Shown here: positions 26,880-35,999 of the stretch, piece by piece
Layout of the letters: every line of letters begins with the position of its first letter
Position numbering within the stretch: the stretch's first letter is position 1
Source: Minicystis rosea
GTDB lineage: Bacteria > Myxococcota_A > Polyangia > Polyangiales > Polyangiaceae
NCBI GenBank assembly: GCA_001931535.1
Contig: CP016211.1
Location: forward strand, 6,991,703 to 7,055,702
Length of the DNA: 64,000 bases
Reading direction: 5' to 3'
Position numbers and translations under genes: made by a program
The notes under the pieces: generated by a model
Database searches by the model: none
Told to the model about the DNA's origin: nothing
The model's input: only the letters and a program-made list of their open reading frames with translations

Positions 26880-27667
26880 GCTCCGCATTCCGCACCAAGT
26901 ACGGTCCCTGGGCGCTCGTCGCCGGCGCCTCCGAAGGCATCGGCAAGGCCTTCGCGGCCGAGCTCGCCGCCCGCGGGCTCCACCTCGTGCTCGTCGCGCG
27001 CCGCGCCGCCTTGCTCGACGATCTCGCCGCCCAGCTCCGCGCGGCCCACGGCGTCGAGGTGCGCACGGCCTCCATCGACCTCGCCTCGCCGTCGGTCCTC
27101 GACGAGGTGCGCGCCGCGACCGAAGGGCTCGAGGTCGGCCTCGTCGTCTACAACGCCGCGTACTCGCTGGTGGGGCGCTTCCTGGACCAACCGCTCGCCG
27201 ACAAGCTGCGCATCGTCGACGTGAACTGCCGCGGCCCGCTCATCCTCGCCGACACCTTCGGGCGCGACATGGTCGCGCGCGGCCGCGGCGGCATCATCAT
27301 CATGGCCTCCTTGGCCGCGGCGCAGGGCACCGCGTTCGTCGCCACCTACGCCGCGAGCAAGGCCTTCGATCTCGTCCTCGCCGAGAGCCTCTGGGACGAG
27401 CTCCGCGACCACGGCGTCGACGTCCTCGCCTGCCGTGCCGGCGCCACCCGCACGCCCGCCTACGAGCGCTCCCGCCCGGCCAGCGAGCCCGCCCCCGTGA
27501 TGGAGCCCGAAGCCGTCGCCCGCGAAGCGCTCGCCGCCCTCGGCAAGACACCGAGCATGGTGACGGGCCTGCTCAACGGCGCCGTCGCCTTCCTCATGGG
27601 CCGCGTGCTGCCCCGTCGCGCCGCGGTCTCCATCATGGGCCGCGCCACCCGCAAGATGTACGGCTGA
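26876..27667 (+). CDS. short-chain dehydrogenase/reductase
   Basis: A 263-residue classical SDR. The cofactor loop is GASEGIG (residues about 17-23), with R near 41-42 (LVARRAAL) suggesting NADP(H). Then come VYNAAY, catalytic Ser in IIMASLAAAQG and the YAASK active-site pair at about 159-163. It is coupled by ATGA to the EXPERA protein, so both may work on one lipid or sterol-like substrate. The C-terminal portion with FLMGRVLPRRAAVSIMGRATR is a substrate-binding extension seen in 3-ketoacyl or hydroxysteroid type SDRs. Confidence 0.88.
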   Translation: MSSAFRTKYGPWALVAGASEGIGKAFAAELAARGLHLVLVARRAALLDDLAAQLRAAHGVEVRTASIDLASPSVLDEVRAATEGLEVGLVVYNAAYSLVGRFLDQPLADKLRIVDVNCRGPLILADTFGRDMVARGRGGIIIMASLAAAQGTAFVATYAASKAFDLVLAESLWDELRDHGVDVLACRAGATRTPAYERSRPASEPAPVMEPEAVAREALAALGKTPSMVTGLLNGAVAFLMGRVLPRRAAVSIMGRATRKMYG

Positions 27668-27766
27668 TCTCCCGCGGCGCGTCGCACGGCGCTCTCGTCA
27701 TGGGCCGCGCGACGCGCGCCGCCGATCCACACGATAGCTCCAAAGACACTCGCCCCGCCGAGCGCC

Positions 27767-28915
27767 TCAATGCGCCGCGAAGAAGCTCCAAATCCTCGTG
27801 TGCGCGTCGGCCCAGACTTGATGGCCCATGTTGGGAATCGCGCAGAACGAGATCTCGTGTGCCGCCGTGCAGCCGGGCGCGACGTAGCAGGGGTCGACCG
27901 ACAGCGGGGGATCGTTCGTGGGCTGCCCCGAGCAAGCAGGGCTCGTGGCCACCGCGACCGCGGGGGTGGTGCTGCACTTCGCGGCGAAGCCCCAATGCTC
28001 GGCGACGCGGCGGCCTTGCGCGTATTCGACGCCGCCTTCCGTGTCGCAGATGCCGTGAATCACCAACGCGGGCGGCGGGAGGCGCGGGCGATCGCTCGGC
28101 GGCGGAGAGCCGTCGCTCGGACAAGCGAAGTCCCAATTGCCATCCTCCATGAAGGGACCGCCTTGGGCCTTCGGCGGACCATAGATGTAGGCGCCGTCGC
28201 TGCCGGGATCGATGGTGCTCGAGTGCGGCGCGATGGCGGCCAATTCGGCCGCGCCGTAGCGACAGGCGAGCTGATTGACGAAGAAGCCGCCGCGGCTCAT
28301 GCCCGTGGCGAACGTGCGCTTCGTGTCGATGCAATGAGAGGCACGCAGTGAATCGCGGAGCGCCATGACCCAATTCATGTCGTGGTTCGTGCCCGTCACT
28401 GCGTCATCCCATGTCTTCTGGGCGCCGTCGGGATAAGCGAAGATGGCTTTGCCCGCCGCGTCGGGCTCGAGGTTCAGCGCGCTGCGGATGCCGCTCCCCG
28501 TCCCGCCGTCACCGTGGAACACGAAGACCACGGGATAGGCCTTCTGCGCATCGTAGTCCGGCGGCACGAACACCGTCGCGGTGCGCATGCTGCCATCGAC
28601 GGTCGCGCTCACCGTCTGCACGCCCGTGGCGGCGCCGGCGAGATCGCAGCCGGTCGATCCCTCTGTCGTGAAGGCGCCGAGCGTGCTCGGTGCATGCGCA
28701 GGATCGAAGCCGCCGCTCGTGCTCGACGAGGATGCGGTCGTGCTCGTGCTCGTCGTCGCACCGCCGGCGCCGCCCGTGGACGCGCTCGAAGACGTGCTGC
28801 TCGCGCTCGCGCTGCTCGTGGTGGAGCTCGTGCCGGGCGCGCCTCCAGTGCCCGCGGTCGCACCGCTCCCACCGCATGCGCACAGGGCGAGGAGCGAAAG
28901 GAAGATGCGTCGCAT
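27767..28915 (-). CDS. secreted LpqC/feruloyl-esterase-type hydrolase lipoprotein
   Basis: A 382-residue lipoprotein: signal peptide with LLALCAC, a 60-residue Ser/Thr/Gly linker, and an alpha/beta-hydrolase domain related to poly(3-hydroxybutyrate) depolymerase and feruloyl esterases. Motifs: VVFVFHGDGGTGSG oxyanion region, FATGMSRGGFF nucleophile elbow (GxSxG), VIHGICDTEGGV (Asp) and MGHQVWAD (His). Many Cys in the C-terminal half suggest disulfides. It is probably cell-surface and degrades plant or storage polyesters. It lies 108 bases downstream of an M20 peptidase on the same strand. Confidence 0.85.
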   Translation of the reverse strand: MRRIFLSLLALCACGGSGATAGTGGAPGTSSTTSSASASSTSSSASTGGAGGATTSTSTTASSSSTSGGFDPAHAPSTLGAFTTEGSTGCDLAGAATGVQTVSATVDGSMRTATVFVPPDYDAQKAYPVVFVFHGDGGTGSGIRSALNLEPDAAGKAIFAYPDGAQKTWDDAVTGTNHDMNWVMALRDSLRASHCIDTKRTFATGMSRGGFFVNQLACRYGAAELAAIAPHSSTIDPGSDGAYIYGPPKAQGGPFMEDGNWDFACPSDGSPPPSDRPRLPPPALVIHGICDTEGGVEYAQGRRVAEHWGFAAKCSTTPAVAVATSPACSGQPTNDPPLSVDPCYVAPGCTAAHEISFCAIPNMGHQVWADAHTRIWSFFAAH

Positions 28916-29023
28916 GACGGCGAGCAGAGCGCGACGTCACGAAGGGCACAAGCGCGATCGACCCCGAAAAAAGCGCACGCGCACGCACGCCCCATCCATC
29001 ATTTGACGTCGACGCTCGTCCCC

Positions 29024-30508
29024 TCACCCACCATCCGCAAACAGCGCGCGAAACACACCCACGGTCGTCTCCAGATCGGAGACCCGCATGCGCTCGTTCG
29101 TGCCGTGGAGACTCTCGCGCTCCTTCCCGCGCAGCACGAAGGGCGCGAAGTGATAGATGCCGTCGGCGATGCCCGCGTAGTGGCGCGCGTCGGTCGTGCC
29201 GAGCACGAGACCGGGCACCACCACCGCGGTCGGATAGAAGCGGTGAATGGTGTTCTCGATGAGGTGATAAGCGCGTCCGGACATGGACGAGAGCGGCGCC
29301 GGGTTGCCGTCGAGGTGGCCGACGCTGCGCAGGGAGATGCGAGGATCGGCGACGACGGTGCGCACGTGGGCGAGCACGGTGTCGATGGTGTCGCCCGGCA
29401 GGATGCGGAAGTTGATGAGCGCGCGCGCCCGCGACGGCAGCACGTTCTCCTTCACGCCGCCCTCGATGACGGTGGGCGCCGTCGTCGTGCGGATGGCCGC
29501 GTTGGTCACGATCTCACGCGACAGCATCGAGCGCACCACGGGCGAGAGGAGCCAGAGGTTCGCGAGCGCAAGGCGGCGGCCGAAGGGCATGTACGGGGCG
29601 AGCGCCTCCATCTGCGCGCGCGACGCGCCTTCGAGCCGAGCCGGCATGGGCGCGCGCGCCACGCGATCGACGGCGGCGGCGAGCACGCTCACGGCCGTCT
29701 CGCGCGGCGGCATCGACGAGTGACCACCGGGCATCTCGGCCACGAGCTCGATCGTGGAATACCCCTTCTCACCGAGACCGATGATGGCGACCGGACGATC
29801 CACGCTGGGCACGACCCCCTCGGTCACTGCCATGCCCTCGTCGAGCGCATAGTCGAGCCGCACGCCGCGCGCGGCCAGCGTGGCCGCGATGATCTTGGCG
29901 CCGTTCTCACCACCGCGCTCCTCGTCGCAGCCGAGCGCGAACAAGATCGTGCGACGCGGCGCCCAATGCTCGCGCGCGAGCGACTCGGCGGCCTCGAACA
30001 TGCCAATCAGCGATCCCTTGTCGTCGAGCGCCCCGCGCCCCCAGACATATCCATCCTCGATCGCGCCCGAGAACGGCGGCCGCGTCCATGCCCCCTCGGT
30101 CCCCGGCTCGATGGGAACGACATCCATGTGCGCCGCGAACAGGACGGGCTTGAGCGAAGGATCGCTCCCCTTCCACGTATACAGCAGCGCCCCGTTGCCG
30201 AGGCGCTCGCGGGTCGCGGCGGCGTGGAACGCGGGGTACGTCGTCGCGAGCATCTCGTGCAGCGCGTTCCACTTCCCGGGCTCGTCCTGCTTCGCGTCCT
30301 CGTGCGAGATGGTCTCGATCCGAATGGCCGCGCCGAGGTGCTGCGCGATGATGGCCGCCGGCACCGCGGCCGGCGGCGGCGGCGCGGCCGCCTCGATCTT
30401 GGGCGGCGAGAGGCGCAGCGTGTTGATCACGAGGATCGCAGCGAGCAGCGCGAGCGTCGCGCCGGCGACGCGCGCAATCAATCGAAGGAGGCGGCGAGCG
30501 CGCATCAT
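29024..30508 (-). CDS. M20 family metallopeptidase (carboxypeptidase S type)
   Basis: A 494-residue membrane-anchored peptidase. One N-terminal transmembrane helix follows MMRARRLLRLIARV; the catalytic domain is outside. Di-zinc ligands are visible in FAAHMDVVP, GRGALDDKG, GCDEERGG and the final ESLHGTNER. A lid domain lies in the middle (EKGYSTIELVAEMPGGHSS). Length fits the CPS1-like M20A group, which is longer than cytosolic aminoacylases. It could hydrolyse or form N-acyl amino acids. The doubled ATG at 30503-30508 is taken as start. Confidence 0.9.
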   Translation of the reverse strand: MMRARRLLRLIARVAGATLALLAAILVINTLRLSPPKIEAAAPPPPAAVPAAIIAQHLGAAIRIETISHEDAKQDEPGKWNALHEMLATTYPAFHAAATRERLGNGALLYTWKGSDPSLKPVLFAAHMDVVPIEPGTEGAWTRPPFSGAIEDGYVWGRGALDDKGSLIGMFEAAESLAREHWAPRRTILFALGCDEERGGENGAKIIAATLAARGVRLDYALDEGMAVTEGVVPSVDRPVAIIGLGEKGYSTIELVAEMPGGHSSMPPRETAVSVLAAAVDRVARAPMPARLEGASRAQMEALAPYMPFGRRLALANLWLLSPVVRSMLSREIVTNAAIRTTTAPTVIEGGVKENVLPSRARALINFRILPGDTIDTVLAHVRTVVADPRISLRSVGHLDGNPAPLSSMSGRAYHLIENTIHRFYPTAVVVPGLVLGTTDARHYAGIADGIYHFAPFVLRGKERESLHGTNERMRVSDLETTVGVFRALFADGG

Positions 30509-30750
30509 GACGGCGCGCAGGATGGCACAGGTCGGGTCCGCCCAGCCGACGGATTCGCCGGCCGCACCGTCATCATCACCGAGACCGTCGCCGAGGCACG
30601 CGCCGGAGGAGAGCCAAGCCTCCATCTCACTTGGGAGGTTGGTTTGGCGAAGGTCTCAACGATGCGTGGCCCGTGCCCCGTGCGACCCAATCATCCGTTC
30701 TCCGCATCGCCGAGCGTGCTCCCCAAGCTCGTCAGTGTGCTCGTTCAGCC

Positions 30751-32139
30751 TCACAGCCAATCACTCGCGAGCGCCCCGTCCTCTTCCCCGTCGCGGTTGA
30801 TGCGCACGTCATCGGGACCTGTGACGCCATGGATCTCCGAGAGCGTGCGCACGGCGATGGCGGCAATCGAGCCGAGGTCGGACGGGTCGGGCCAGAAGCG
30901 CTGATGGTTCGCGGCTTCGCCCGAGGGGTCGGGCGACGTCCATCCGAGGAGCGAGAGGCGTTTGCGCGTCGCCGCGCTGAAGCGCTTCTCCTTCGGAAGG
31001 TAGGCGTTGCTCACCGTCTCCGCGAGGAGCCCTTCGTTCGACGACGCGAACTGCACGTAATAGTCGGGCTCCGAGACGACCTCGACGATCACGAACTCCA
31101 GCTCTCCGACGAGCACTTCGCCGAGCAGATCCGCGACCACGCTCGCCAGCGCGCCGAGCGGATCGCTGGGGCGCGACGAGCCCGCGCTCTTCCGGCGGCG
31201 GCGCTTCGGCGTGGTTGGCTTCGCGGGCGGCACGAGGGCCAATGCGGGACGCGACGTGCCTCCGGGCCACGCTGCACGCAGCGCCGCGCGGAGCACGGAG
31301 GCATCGGCGAAACGATCTTCGATGCGCGGCGCGAGGGCGACGGCCACGACGTCCCACACGGCGCTCGGCACGTGCGGTCCCAGCTCCGCGAGCCGCGCGC
31401 GCGTCGTGGCGGAGTTCGCGCCGACCCACGCGCCCCAAGGCCGGCCCTTCTCGGGCTCGGCGCGCTTCGTGAGCACCTCGGTCAAGACGACGCCGAGCGC
31501 GAACACGTCGGTCCACGGCCCGAGCGAAGCCTTTCGGTGCACGGTCTGCTCGGGCGCCATGTACGTGAGCGTCCCGAGCGCGCCCGCGCCGCGCACCCGC
31601 GTGCGCGCGCCGACCTGCGCGCAGCCGAAGTCGAGCAGCTTCACCTCGATCTCACTGCCCTTCTGCGCGCGCACCATCACGTTCGCCGGCTTGATGTCGC
31701 GGTGCACGATCGGCCCGGGCTTCGCGACCGCGTGCGCCGCCGCCACGCCGGCACAGAGCGCGTCGAAGAGCGCGAGCGCCTCCGCCATCGTCGCCCCGGC
31801 ATCGCCCTTCTTCGCCTTCATCCAGCGCGCGAGCGACACGCCGTCGACGTGCTCCATCACGAAGTAGCGACGCGCCCCGGCCTTCCCGCGATCGAGCACG
31901 GAGACCACCGCCGGGTGGCTCACCGCCGCCAGCAAGTCCGCCTCGCGCTCGAAGCGCGCCACCGTCTCGGCGTCGCGACCGAGCTCGGATCGCAGGAGCT
32001 TCACCGCGACCTCCCGCGCCTCGAAGCGCGTGTCGCGCGCGCGCCAGACCTCACCAAAACCACCCTCGGCGATCAACTTGGTGAGCTCGTAACGCCGCTC
32101 GATCTTGGTCCCGCGCACGAGCCTTCCAGCATCTTGCAT
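30751..32139 (-). CDS. Ser/Thr protein kinase fused to a YbjN/TY-Chap-like domain
   Basis: A 462-residue cytosolic protein. The N-terminal Hanks-type kinase (about 15-275) has IAEGGFGEVW, VAVKLL, VHRDIKPANVMV, LLDFGCAQ and TYMAPEQ, so it looks active. After a basic Lys/Arg linker (KPTTPKRRRRKSAG) the last about 130 residues (YYVQFASSNEGLLAETVSNAYLP...LGWTSPDP) resemble the YbjN/type III chaperone-like TY-Chap fold, suggesting a peptide-binding partner domain. No transmembrane helix. The ATG at 32139 puts the kinase domain at the usual distance; longer starts exist. Confidence 0.82.
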   Translation of the reverse strand: MQDAGRLVRGTKIERRYELTKLIAEGGFGEVWRARDTRFEAREVAVKLLRSELGRDAETVARFEREADLLAAVSHPAVVSVLDRGKAGARRYFVMEHVDGVSLARWMKAKKGDAGATMAEALALFDALCAGVAAAHAVAKPGPIVHRDIKPANVMVRAQKGSEIEVKLLDFGCAQVGARTRVRGAGALGTLTYMAPEQTVHRKASLGPWTDVFALGVVLTEVLTKRAEPEKGRPWGAWVGANSATTRARLAELGPHVPSAVWDVVAVALAPRIEDRFADASVLRAALRAAWPGGTSRPALALVPPAKPTTPKRRRRKSAGSSRPSDPLGALASVVADLLGEVLVGELEFVIVEVVSEPDYYVQFASSNEGLLAETVSNAYLPKEKRFSAATRKRLSLLGWTSPDPSGEAANHQRFWPDPSDLGSIAAIAVRTLSEIHGVTGPDDVRINRDGEEDGALASDWL

Positions 32140-32279
32140 GACCCAACGTTGTGTCACGAAAGCCGAGCCCTTCGCAACGCGCGCGTCGGCTCCTCGCCTC
32201 CCATGTCCCATGACGCTTGGGTCCAGCACCGATGACGACGAGCACACGCCGTCATCCTCGGCGCGCGGGCGGCACGCGC

Positions 32280-33278
32280 TCAGCCATTCTCGCGGGCTGC
32301 GCCGGCGCTCTTCGCCGCGGTGCCGCGCTCGTGCTCGGGTGATGTCCTGATCGCTGGCCGCGCGCTTCGCGCCACGAGAGGCGAGCGCGCGAGCGCCTCG
32401 GCCAGGTGATCGATGAAGGCGCGGACGCGACGCGGGATCTGCCCACCGCCGACGTAGACCGCGTGAATCATCTCGAGGTCGCCTGGATTGTACGCCTCGA
32501 GCAGCGGGACCAGCGCGCCCGACTCGATGTCGGCGGCCACGTGAAAGAGGCCGAGCCGCGCGATCCCCACGCCGGCCAAAGCCATCTGCCGCATCGTCTC
32601 ACCGTTGTTGACCTGAAGGCGGCCCGACACGCGTTGCTCGAGCTCGCGACCACCGGCCACGAAGGGCCAACCGATGCGCGAGCGGCGAAAGTTGAACGTG
32701 ATGCACTCGTGGCTCCGGAGATCACTCGGGGTCTTCGGCGCTCCCTTGCGTGCGAGGTAGCTCGGCGCAGCGCAGACCACGCGCCTGCTTTGGCCGAGGG
32801 GCCGCGCGACGAGCGAGCTCTCCGCCAGGTCGCCCATGCGGATGGCGACATCGGCCTTCTGCGCGAGCAGATCGACCACGTCGTCGGTGAAGCTCAAGTC
32901 GACGACCACGCCGGGGTGACGCGCGAGGAACGCAGGGATCACCGGCGCAACGAACATCGTACCGAACGCGAGCGAGGCGTTGATCCGCAGGCGACCGCGG
33001 ACGGCGCCCGCAGCGGCGGCCTGCTCCGCGTCGTTCAACGCCTCGACGATCCCGAGCCCCGCGCGAAGGTACCCCTCGCCCTCCTCGGTCAGCGTCAGCG
33101 CGCGCGTCGTCCGCGCGAACAGCCGCGCGCCGAGCCGCGCTTCGAGGCGACCGATGAGCTTGCTCACGGCGGAGGGCGTGAGATCGAGGGTCCGCGCCGC
33201 GGCCGAGAAGCCGCCCTCCCGCACCACCCGCATGAACACCTCCAGCTCGCCGGACCGCTCCATGAAGATGCGCGGCAT
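32280..33278 (-). CDS. LysR-family transcriptional regulator
   Basis: A 332-residue LysR regulator: winged HTH at residues 8-65 (FMRVVREGGFSAAARTLDLTPSAVSKLIGRLEARLG) and a periplasmic-binding-like effector domain. A GGAGGG site precedes the chosen start MPRIF. Divergent from the NAD-dependent epimerase-like gene at 33380, with a dyad in between, so it most likely controls that gene and itself. The C-terminal tail is longer than usual and rich in Ala/Arg. Confidence 0.92.
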   Translation of the reverse strand: MPRIFMERSGELEVFMRVVREGGFSAAARTLDLTPSAVSKLIGRLEARLGARLFARTTRALTLTEEGEGYLRAGLGIVEALNDAEQAAAAGAVRGRLRINASLAFGTMFVAPVIPAFLARHPGVVVDLSFTDDVVDLLAQKADVAIRMGDLAESSLVARPLGQSRRVVCAAPSYLARKGAPKTPSDLRSHECITFNFRRSRIGWPFVAGGRELEQRVSGRLQVNNGETMRQMALAGVGIARLGLFHVAADIESGALVPLLEAYNPGDLEMIHAVYVGGGQIPRRVRAFIDHLAEALARSPLVARSARPAIRTSPEHERGTAAKSAGAARENG

Positions 33279-33308
33279 CTGTTCCCTCCGTTCACAAGTC
33301 CTGCGCCG

Positions 33309-33328
33309 ATTCTGAGAATGGTGATCAC
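33309..33328. promoter_or_regulatory. LysR-type operator candidate
   Basis: The dyad ATTCT-G-AGAAT (33309-33319), followed by the palindrome GTGATCAC (33321-33328), lies in the 101-bp region between divergent LysR and SDR genes, where a LysR regulator normally binds. Function inferred. Confidence 0.5.
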
Positions 33329-33379
33329 GCGTGGCAAGGCCTAGCTTCCGCCCCACGACGACGAGGAACAGGAGGAGTC

Positions 33380-34267
33380 ATGCGAATCTTCATCACGGGC
33401 GCGAACGGTTTCATCGGCGGCGCGGTCGCCTCGGCGCTGCTCGCGGGCGGCCACACGGTGCGTGGTCTCGTTCGGGACGAGGCCAAAGCCGCAGCGGTTA
33501 GAGCGCACGGCATCGAGCCCGTCATCGGCTCGCTGGACGACGCCGCCCTGCTCGAGGCCGAAGCCCGGAGGGCCGAAGGCGTCGTCAACGCGGCCAGCAG
33601 CGATCACCGCGGCGCCGTCGAAGCCCTGATCGCCGGGCTCGCCGGCTCGGGAAAGCCCCTCCTCCACACGAGCGGCAGCAGCATCGTGGGCGACGAGGCC
33701 ATGGGCGAGCCCTCGGATCGCGTCTTCGAAGAAGGCACGCCGCTCACCCCGGAGCCCGACAAGGTCGCGCGCGTGGCGCTCGATCGTCGCGTCCTCGAGG
33801 CCCCCGGCGTCCGCTCGGTCGTGCTGTGCAACACGATGATCTACGGCAACCCCCTCGGCGCTCCCGCGGAGAGCGTGCAAATCCCCGCGCTCGTGAGGCA
33901 GGCCAGAGCCTCCGGCGTGGCGCGCTACGTCGGCCGTGGATTGAACCGCTGGTCCAACGTGCACATCGCCGACGTGGCCTCGCTCTACACACTGGCCCTC
34001 ACGAACGCGCCCGCCGGCTCCTTCCTGTACGTCGAGAGCGGCGAGGCCGCGTTGGGCGACGTGGTTCGCGCCATCGCCGGTAGGCTCGGTCTGGGAGAGG
34101 CACAGGCATGGTCGGCCGAAGAGGCCGTCGCCCATTGGGGCCGGGAAATGGCCGTGTTCGCGCTCGGCTCGAACAGCCGCGTCCGCGGCCAGCGCGCCGT
34201 CGAGCAACTCGGGTGGTCGCCCCGGCGTCGCTCCATCACGGATTGGATCAAACAAGAGCTCGTGTGA
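33380..34267 (+). CDS. NAD(P)-dependent epimerase/SDR (atypical, LysR-regulated)
   Basis: A 295-residue extended-SDR protein with the GANGFIGG nucleotide loop at residues 7-14 and the HTSGSSIVGDE segment in the active-site strand. The usual YxxxK pair is not evident (the region reads EPDKVARVALDRRV), so catalysis may differ or the protein may sense NAD(P)H like NmrA-type members. ADVASLYTLAL is typical of the family. A GGAGG-like site (AGGAGG) precedes the ATG. Divergent from the LysR gene, which probably regulates it. Confidence 0.85.
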   Translation: MRIFITGANGFIGGAVASALLAGGHTVRGLVRDEAKAAAVRAHGIEPVIGSLDDAALLEAEARRAEGVVNAASSDHRGAVEALIAGLAGSGKPLLHTSGSSIVGDEAMGEPSDRVFEEGTPLTPEPDKVARVALDRRVLEAPGVRSVVLCNTMIYGNPLGAPAESVQIPALVRQARASGVARYVGRGLNRWSNVHIADVASLYTLALTNAPAGSFLYVESGEAALGDVVRAIAGRLGLGEAQAWSAEEAVAHWGREMAVFALGSNSRVRGQRAVEQLGWSPRRRSITDWIKQELV

Positions 34268-34412
34268 ACCGCCGCGAGGCAGAGCCGACGTGCCTCCTCG
34301 CAATGGCAACGACCGTCCCTGAAAGAGAGAACGGACAGCCGACCTGATCGCTGCTCGAGCATTCACACGCCGCGCACCATTCATCGCGCGTGTTACCTTC
34401 CGCGCCGAGCCG

Positions 34413-34688
34413 ATGCGCCATCCTCCGCTGTCCCCCGCCGAGCGTGCCCTGCTGCGCGACGTGCGCATCTCGGACGAAGATCACGGCGGCCTCGCCGGCG
34501 ACGAGCTCGGCCCCGACGAATACGAGGCCATGGAGAAGCTCTGCTCGCTGGGGCTGGTCGAAGCCATCGGCGAGTACGGCGAGGCTCCCGACGGCGAGGA
34601 AGACGAGCGGGACGCGGGCGCGCACGCCTTGGCGTACCGGATCACGGGCGCGGGGGTGCTGGCGCTCGCGCTCGCCGAAGAGGGCTGA
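34413..34688 (+). CDS. small acidic hypothetical protein
   Basis: A 91-residue acidic protein (many Glu/Asp), predicted soluble. LSPAERALLRDVRISDEDHGG...YEAMEKLCSLGLVEA suggests a small winged-helix-like fold, and the end YRITGAGVLALALA resembles the tail of such wHTH modules. There is a short upstream region and no clear partner. I do not recognise a family, though codon bias supports a real gene. Confidence 0.6.
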   Translation: MRHPPLSPAERALLRDVRISDEDHGGLAGDELGPDEYEAMEKLCSLGLVEAIGEYGEAPDGEEDERDAGAHALAYRITGAGVLALALAEEG

Positions 34689-35040
34689 TGTCGACGAGCA
34701 CGGACACCTCGGGCGTTCCCCACACGTTGGATGTTCGTCGGAGACGCGCGGCAACCTTTTTCGCGGCGTCGCAACAATCGAGTGAAGCATCCCTCGCGGG
34801 GCGGGCAACCAACAGCAGGTAGACACGCAGACGAGCACGTCGCTCGCTCGGCAAGACGATGGATGACACCGTCGTACGAGCGAGGGGCGTTGCGCGCGGG
34901 CGGCGCCGGCCGACGACCATTCTCTCGAAGCCTCACCGACACGCCCGTCGATCAGCGACGCTCCGCCCGTGCAGCGACGGTGACCACGTCTCTCTCGTGC
35001 GCAATCGCGCGGCAGCATCCGCCCACCACATGAGGATGTG
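34689..35040. other. 352-bp intergenic region
   Basis: No gene, repeat or clear terminator seen; short open frames here lack codon bias. Confidence 0.5.
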
Positions 35041-35841
35041 ATGAGGAAACACGACCACGATCACCCTGAAGGCCTGTCCCACGATCTCCGTACGCTGTCG
35101 GCCCTCCGCCGCCGGCAAGCGCTGCGCCTCCTGGCCGGCGCCAGCCTGATTCCGCTGTTCGGCTGCGGCCGCAACGTCGTCGCGGGCACGGGTGGCACCG
35201 GGAGTACCCTCGACGCGTGCTCCGACATTCCGGAGGAGACCGGAGGGCCGTACCCCGGAGATGGATCGAATGGGCCCAACGTGCTGACGACGAGCGGCAT
35301 CGTGCGCAGCGACATCCGGTCGAGCTTCGGGAGCATGAGCGGCACCGCGGCGGGCGAGCCGCTCACCATCGAGCTCACCCTCGTCGACGCGAGCAATGGT
35401 TGCGCGCTGCTCCCGGGATATGCGGTGTACCTCTGGCACTGTGATCGGGACGGCAATTACTCGCTCTACACCGCAAGCGAGCAGAACTACCTGCGCGGCG
35501 TCCAAGAGGCGGGCGACGATGGGAAGGTGACGTTCACCTCGATCTTCCCGGCCTGTTATTCGGGGCGGTGGCCGCACATTCACTTCGAGATCTACACGAG
35601 CCTCGCAGAGGCGTCCGACTCGGGCAACAAGGTGAAGACTTCGCAGCTCGCGATGCCCGAGGACGCTTGCAACGAGGTGTTCGCGACCAGCGGTTACGAG
35701 AAGAGCGTGTCCAACCTGGCGCAGGTCAGCCTCTCTTCGGACATGGTGTTCAGCGACGGCTCGTCCACGCAGGTGGCCACCGTCACGGGCAACGTGACGG
35801 ATGGCTATGTCGCGAAGCTGATCGTGGGCCTCGCCGCTTGA
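35041..35841 (+). CDS. intradiol ring-cleavage dioxygenase-like lipoprotein
   Basis: A 266-residue exported protein. A twin-arginine-like RRRQALRLLAG is followed by a lipobox-type LFGC (Cys42), then a beta-sandwich of the protocatechuate 3,4-dioxygenase fold. Iron-ligand candidates are present: Tyr in YLWHCDRDGNYSLY, then Tyr, His and His in ACYSGRWPHIHFEIY. Secreted Tat-type members of this family are known in bacteria and plants; the natural aromatic substrate is unknown. GAGGA precedes the ATG at 35041. Stands alone. Confidence 0.85.
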   Translation: MRKHDHDHPEGLSHDLRTLSALRRRQALRLLAGASLIPLFGCGRNVVAGTGGTGSTLDACSDIPEETGGPYPGDGSNGPNVLTTSGIVRSDIRSSFGSMSGTAAGEPLTIELTLVDASNGCALLPGYAVYLWHCDRDGNYSLYTASEQNYLRGVQEAGDDGKVTFTSIFPACYSGRWPHIHFEIYTSLAEASDSGNKVKTSQLAMPEDACNEVFATSGYEKSVSNLAQVSLSSDMVFSDGSSTQVATVTGNVTDGYVAKLIVGLAA

Positions 35842-35999
35842 GGATGCCCTCCGGACACGCCGAGGCGGGCCTCGGCGGGTGCTGGCGCTGGCCGACGAGG
35901 GCTCGCGCCACGTTCGCGAAGCACGAGCCCGCCTCGAGTGCGTATCGGGCGAGCGGCGCCCCGGGTGTCGAGGAGAGGACCAGCGGCTCCGCGCTGCCA

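Noticed and set aside
28382..30904. 840-residue plus-strand frame
   Set aside because: Antisense to the esterase and M20 peptidase, both with complete catalytic motifs.
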